9,245 nucleotides of DNA from Scybalocola_A sp900557175 (GTDB taxonomy: Bacteria; Bacillota; Clostridia; Lachnospirales; Lachnospiraceae). Positions 6,751 to 9,245 of this stretch are shown here, in pieces (positions within the stretch are counted from its first letter, which is position 1; each line of letters starts with the position of its first letter). The stretch is taken from positions 1-9,245 of the forward strand of contig CALADH010000087.1 of NCBI GenBank assembly GCA_937890745.1, written 5' to 3'. The notes below the pieces were generated by a model. That model ran no database searches. It was not told the DNA's origin and saw only the letters and a list, made by a program, of their open reading frames with translations. The translations under genes were made by a program, and so were the position numbers.

Positions 6751-7623
6751 TTACCACATTTCTTTTACTCTATGCTGCGACACTTTATATATAATTTCCC
6801 CACCATGATTTGAATAAGAGTTAGCTAGTTGAAGAATTTCATTTTTCGTCAAATCGTTTGCCTGTACAGTTCCATCATACACAGTATCTATTTCTATATA
6901 ATCTGATGTTTCATCTATTCCTACAGGACAAAAATATAATTTGACTCTTAATGAACTTGTTTGGTCTTGATAACAAGCATCTAGACTAGCACTGTTTTTT
7001 TCTTTGAAAATTGTTCTTGTTACAGTATTAGTAAATTGCTCAACATATTGATTATATGAACCGTAATGTACATCTGAAATACTCGATATGCCTGTAACGG
7101 TTCTTATGATACTATATGGGACTCCCCATTTAATACTCCTAAAAGCTATTACTAAATCCATTGCCCCAAGAATCCAACTATTCCATTTGGATTCATTAGC
7201 TTTTCCTTTTTCTACTCCTTTAGTCTCACGCCTCATATTTGCCATTGAAGTATATTCATAATAATAATTACTACCCAAATACGTTCCATATAAATGCTTT
7301 GTTCTTACTTTAGGAACAAGAACAGTATAGCTTTCAAGAATTACATCATCTTCTTTATATCCCTGAAGTTCATTTAAACACGCTTCTTCTATATATGAAT
7401 AACCTATATCACTTAAATTAAGAGATTTAACATAAGATAATGCTTCATCAACTGTATTATCGTTTACAGAACGCATATCGGTATTTATACTAGAAAAATC
7501 AATAGTATATGATATATAATCTTCTATGCAAAAAGAATTATCTTCTATTTCATCTGCAAAAGCGCTCGTACTCATAGAGAATACTATAGTAACAGACAAT
7601 AAAATACATAATACTTTTTTCAT
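6751..7623 (-). CDS. Exported protein of unknown family, 290 aa
   Basis: I do not recognise the family. The first 23 residues are a clear Sec signal peptide: MKK, a hydrophobic core, then STSAFA with predicted cleavage before DEIEDN. There is no lipobox. The mature part is acidic and Tyr/Ser-rich at the start, followed by a stretch ALSYVKSLNLSDIGYSYIEE (61-80), then a segment YGTYLGSNYYYEY (112-124). A moderately hydrophobic part lies at about 147-180 and a beta-rich C-terminal region follows. The mature protein has four cysteines (32, 82, 217, 232), enough for two disulfides. It has no LPXTG motif, obvious catalytic motif or strong transmembrane helix beyond the signal. The start is firm: AAAGGAG lies 7 nt upstream. 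The gene is AT-richer than parE/parC and lies within the repeat-bracketed block, suggesting acquisition. Confidence 0.85.
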   Translation of the reverse strand: MKKVLCILLSVTIVFSMSTSAFADEIEDNSFCIEDYISYTIDFSSINTDMRSVNDNTVDEALSYVKSLNLSDIGYSYIEEACLNELQGYKEDDVILESYTVLVPKVRTKHLYGTYLGSNYYYEYTSMANMRRETKGVEKGKANESKWNSWILGAMDLVIAFRSIKWGVPYSIIRTVTGISSISDVHYGSYNQYVEQFTNTVTRTIFKEKNSASLDACYQDQTSSLRVKLYFCPVGIDETSDYIEIDTVYDGTVQANDLTKNEILQLANSYSNHGGEIIYKVSQHRVKEMW

Positions 7624-7662
7624 TTTGAAACTCCTTTCATTTGCTATCTGTTTTTAATCAAG

Positions 7663-7671
7663 AATATATCA
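7663..7671 (-). promoter_or_regulatory. Possible extended -10 promoter of the 290-aa gene
   Basis: On the - strand TGA precedes TATATT (7668-7663), giving an extended -10 motif about 40 nt upstream of the start codon. No good -35 hexamer lies at 16-18 nt. The call rests on position and the extended motif alone. Confidence 0.35.
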
Positions 7672-7696
7672 CAAAAGACAACTATCATTCGAAAAC

Positions 7697-7729
7697 GCAC
7701 ATAACCATTAATACATATCGGTTATGCGC
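7697..7729 (-). repeat. 10-bp dyad upstream of the 290-aa gene
   Basis: Read on the - strand, GCGCATAACC (7729-7720) pairs with GGTTATGTGC (7706-7697) through ten pairs with one G-U wobble, around a 13-nt loop. It is followed by GTTTTC. The wobble is tolerated only in - strand RNA; on the + strand it becomes an A-C mismatch. It may therefore be a weak terminator for - strand transcription coming from beyond 7730, or an operator lying about 30 nt upstream of the candidate -10 of the 290-aa gene. Confidence 0.45.
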
Positions 7730-8070
7730 CAATTTTGCAATTTTTTAATCTTCCCTTCCACAGTGGAAAATTAATACATAAAATAAGTTTAAAAAAATAC
7801 ATCATAGCTCTCCACACTTTCTTTAATAAAGATATTCGTGTCAAAATATTTTCATGCAATAAGCCTACGTCAAGTTTTTGGTCTTATGTTCCTAATGTCA
7901 GTTTAATAATATCATAAAAGATAGATAATTTCAATATTTTTTTATATTTGTCGCACTTTTTGATACTTATCCCTATTTTTTGTTTTTCAATTCGTATACA
8001 AGGAGTATTTTTAAAATTTACTTTTTAAGTATGTATACCTCTGTATTTCACTTGCAACATGTTAGCCCAA
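7730..8070. other. Gene-poor AT-rich stretch
   Basis: No convincing protein-coding gene is visible here. Recognisable items are a 13-bp palindrome TTCCAC-A-GTGGAA at 7756-7768, a - strand consensus-like TTGACA (7844-7839), and a 27-codon - strand reading frame (7722-7805) with GGAG 4 nt before its ATG. There are also two GTATAC palindromes near 7993 and 8034. A long + strand frame that enters the lipoprotein gene from 7980 has no ribosome binding site. The stretch could be degraded DNA from the insertion or could host a small RNA. Confidence 0.4.
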
Positions 8071-8094
8071 CAAAACTGTTTTTAATCTACTTTA
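8071..8094 (+). repeat. 24-bp direct repeat, right copy
   Basis: This copy is identical to 6265-6288. Its last four bases (TTTA) form the first part of the -35 element of the lipoprotein promoter. Together with the left copy it marks the presumed edges of the inserted block. Joining the two at the repeat would leave the parE and lipoprotein -35 elements about 20 bp apart. Confidence 0.85.
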
Positions 8095-8119
8095 CATTAC
8101 CGCCCAATTGCGCTAGAAT
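8091..8119 (+). promoter_or_regulatory. Promoter of the lipoprotein gene
   Basis: TTTACA (8091-8096) and TAGAAT (8114-8119) are spaced by an ideal 17 nt, each one base from the sigma-A consensus. Transcription would begin near 8126, giving a leader of about 49 nt that contains GGAGG. The -35 is built partly from the right copy of the direct repeat. Confidence 0.75.
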
Positions 8120-8174
8120 AAAGGAATATCATGACACATTCATATTGATTACAAAATCTACGGAGGAAATATCT

Positions 8175-8978
8175 ATGAAACACTTAAAAAATAAAGCATT
8201 AGCGGCAGCGCTTGCCTGCGTCATTTTATCTGTATCCGCCTGCGCCGCACCCGCAGCCGAAACAAAGGACACACCCGAGAGTGTCATTGTCACCGATACA
8301 AAAGAAGATACATCAGTCGATGACAGCAGCGAAAGCTCTGAAAGCTCTTTGGACAGTGAAGCTTTGTCCTCCTACGAAAAAGGTTCATGGACAGGCAGTG
8401 TCTATACAAACAAAACCCTTGGTCTGACATTTACGCTGCCTGAGGGCTGGATGATTGCCGACGAAGATAATATCGAAAAAACGGTCGGCGGAAATGAAGC
8501 CGTCGGCGGAAATGAACAAAAGGATGACAAAAAAGCGGATAAGAAAAACGAATCCCCTTATGATTTCATGATTGTCAATGCCGAAACCAATGACAATCTC
8601 CTGCTTCTTGCAGAAGACGTGAGCACAGCCATGGGCGGCAGCGGCATGACCGAGACAGACTATCTGACAACCATTAAAACCAATTTAATTTCGGGACAGC
8701 AGACAACCTACACCCCGGGAGAAATTACAACAGCCGAGATTGCAGGTCAGACTTACAGCAAGATGGAGGTTGCAGTTTTATATAACGGCTATATCTCCTT
8801 AACCCAGACATACTACTGCCGTAAAGTCGGCGACCATATGCTCTCCTTTATTGCTTCGACAAAAACAGATACTTCCCAGAATACACCGGCTAAGGGCACA
8901 GAAAACACTGCCGACACGCAGATGCCGCCTGCAAATACATGCCGCTATATTCTTGAATCAATGACACCTGCGCTATAA
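8175..8978 (+). CDS. Surface lipoprotein with a PsbP/Mog1-like domain
   Basis: The product has 267 residues and is probably anchored to the outer face of the cytoplasmic membrane. The lipobox VSAC places the lipidated residue at Cys23 after a short basic, hydrophobic leader. An Asp/Ser/Glu-rich linker spans about 30-68. The folded part begins GSWTGSVYTNKTLGLTFTLPEGW (70-92), which recalls Lachnospiraceae lipoproteins with a PsbP/Mog1/DcrB-like fold, and ends YILESMTPAL. A charged insertion (about 104-128) contains the tandem units VGGNEA and VGGNEQ. A Thr/Asn/Pro-rich insertion lies near 231-255. Molecular function is unknown; substrate binding or envelope stress roles are possible but not shown. 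ATG 8175 is chosen for GGAGG 8 nt upstream and the normal lipoprotein start; the in-frame extension to 7980 lacks a ribosome binding site. Its own promoter and strong terminator make it a single-gene unit. Confidence 0.85.
   Translation: MKHLKNKALAAALACVILSVSACAAPAAETKDTPESVIVTDTKEDTSVDDSSESSESSLDSEALSSYEKGSWTGSVYTNKTLGLTFTLPEGWMIADEDNIEKTVGGNEAVGGNEQKDDKKADKKNESPYDFMIVNAETNDNLLLLAEDVSTAMGGSGMTETDYLTTIKTNLISGQQTTYTPGEITTAEIAGQTYSKMEVAVLYNGYISLTQTYYCRKVGDHMLSFIASTKTDTSQNTPAKGTENTADTQMPPANTCRYILESMTPAL
8484..8516 (+). repeat. In-frame tandem repeat inside the lipoprotein gene
   Basis: GTCGGCGGAAATGAA occurs at 8484-8498 and 8502-8516, giving an 18-nt period. It encodes VGGNEA then VGGNEQ in a charged surface loop. 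A unit gain or loss would keep the frame, so copy number could vary between strains. Confidence 0.8.
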
Positions 8979-8992
8979 GATTTTCAAGGGCA

Positions 8993-9036
8993 AAAAGACC
9001 GGTTTAAAACACGCTTTCGTTTTAAACTGGTCTTTT
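8993..9036 (+). terminator. Strong intrinsic terminator after the lipoprotein gene
   Basis: An 18-bp stem pairs AAAAGACCGGTTTAAAAC (8993-9010) with 9019-9036 with one G-U wobble, around the 8-nt loop ACGCTTTC. The stem itself ends in TTTT, and the downstream sequence is A/T-rich. It separates the lipoprotein transcript from the tRNA promoter. Confidence 0.9.
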
Positions 9037-9068
9037 CAAAAAAAATTTTATTTTTTTACAAAATTTTC

Positions 9069-9097
9069 TTGACAATTAAAACAATTTGATGTATTAT
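9069..9097 (+). promoter_or_regulatory. Promoter of the tRNA cluster
   Basis: A perfect TTGACA (9069-9074) and TATTAT (9092-9097) are spaced by 17 nt, close to full consensus as expected for stable RNA. Transcription would start near 9104, about 10 nt before tRNA-Asp. Confidence 0.85.
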
Positions 9098-9114
9098 ACA
9101 TTCATAGTCGTTTT

Positions 9115-9188
9115 GGCCCAATGGCTCAGTTGGTTAGAGCGCCGCCCTGTCACGGCGGAGGTCGTCGGTTCGAGTCCGATTTGGGTCG
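9115..9188 (+). tRNA. tRNA-Asp (anticodon GTC)
   Basis: The 74-nt sequence folds into a full cloverleaf. The acceptor is GGCCCAA with TTGGGTC (one G-U pair), the D-arm is GCTC/GAGC, and the anticodon stem is CCGCC/GGCGG with loop CTGTCAC. The anticodon GTC is at 9149-9151, followed by a T-arm with loop TTCGAGT. The discriminator base is G, as required for aspartate identity. The CCA end is not encoded, so it must be added after transcription. It is the first gene of a tRNA operon; tRNA-Val follows after 6 nt. Confidence 0.96.
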
Positions 9189-9194
9189 CTATGT

Positions 9195-9245
9195 GGGGTC
9201 TTAGCTCAGCTGGGAGAGCATCTGCCTTACAAGCAGAGGGTCACA
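9195..9245 (+). tRNA. tRNA-Val (anticodon TAC), 5' part, cut by the window edge
   Basis: The visible part comprises acceptor strand GGGGTCT, D-arm GCTC/GAGC with loop AGCTGGGA, anticodon stem TCTGC/GCAGA with loop CTTACAA (anticodon TAC at 9228-9230), and the start of the variable region GGGTC. The T-arm and 3' acceptor strand lie beyond the window. It reads GUN valine codons and is co-transcribed with tRNA-Asp. Confidence 0.93.

Larger units (their letters stand above)
6289..8070. other. AT-rich block bracketed by the 24-bp direct repeat (putative insertion)
   Basis: This interval of about 1.8 kb lies between the two repeat copies. It is visibly AT-richer than the parE/parC and lipoprotein genes on either side, and it has much longer non-coding stretches. 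It holds two - strand genes (an exported 290-aa protein and a 74-aa zinc-ribbon protein), a terminator-like hairpin and several dyads. No transposase, integrase or resolvase is encoded, and I see no terminal inverted repeats at the inner edges. It could be a cassette mobilised in trans, the remnant of an integrated element, or the product of a local duplication. The boundaries are inferred from the repeats. Confidence 0.5.

Noticed and set aside
7849..7861. 13-nt match TTTCATGCAATAA shared with the tyrS leader hairpin near 1600-1612
   Set aside because: A 13-nt match between two AT-rich places in a 9-kb window is expected by chance; it has no shared context.
6289..8070. Transposon or insertion sequence with terminal inverted repeats
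   Set aside because: The inner edges next to the 24-bp repeats are not inverted copies of each other, and no transposase, integrase or fragment of one is encoded.
7980..8174. 65-residue N-terminal extension of the lipoprotein from ATG 7980
   Set aside because: It would bury the signal peptide and lipobox, overlaps the repeat and the promoter at 8091-8119, and has no ribosome binding site; ATG 8175 has GGAGG at 8 nt.
1..9245. CRISPR array or retron-like element
   Set aside because: No regularly spaced repeats, reverse transcriptase or Cas-like protein are present.

Overview
The window looks like a chromosomal segment from a low-to-mid GC Gram-positive of the class Clostridia, most likely Lachnospiraceae. 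The grounds are a T-box-controlled tyrS, GGAGG-type ribosome binding sites, sigma-A-like promoters, a ParE/ParC pair of the type seen in that group, and a Ser/Asp/Glu-rich lipoprotein with a PsbP/Mog1-like 'TFTLPEGW' motif. This placement comes from recognising the families, not from a search.

Layout. Positions 1-156 hold the 3' end of an unidentified + strand gene. It meets tyrS (252-1478, - strand) tail to tail, and a hairpin with U-runs on both sides (177-214) can terminate both. Upstream of tyrS lies a complete tyrosine T-box leader (about 1611-1912) with its own promoter (1919-1946), a UAC specifier and an overlapping terminator. Next come parC (2016-4262) and parE (4284-6206), both on the - strand. 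They form a tight parE-parC operon behind an extended -10 promoter (6240-6267). Together they encode a type IIA topoisomerase, best read as topoisomerase IV because the GyrA-box is missing. I see no clear terminator between parC and the T-box promoter.

The accessory part is about 6265-8094. A perfect 24-bp direct repeat (6265-6288 and 8071-8094) brackets a visibly AT-richer block of about 1.8 kb. The block carries two - strand genes: a 290-aa exported protein of unknown family (6751-7623) and a 74-aa zinc-ribbon protein resembling DUF6487 (6460-6684). It also holds several dyad symmetries and a terminator-like hairpin (6335-6369). Each repeat copy abuts or overlaps the -35 element of the gene outside it: parE on the left, the lipoprotein gene on the right. 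Removing the block and one copy would leave a compact divergent promoter region. The simplest reading is an insertion between two divergent promoters at this site, but the mechanism is unknown because the block encodes no recombinase.

To the right are a lipoprotein gene (8175-8978, + strand) with its own promoter and a strong terminator (8993-9036). Then a consensus promoter (9069-9097) drives a tRNA cluster that opens with tRNA-Asp(GTC) and tRNA-Val(TAC). The second tRNA is cut by the window edge.
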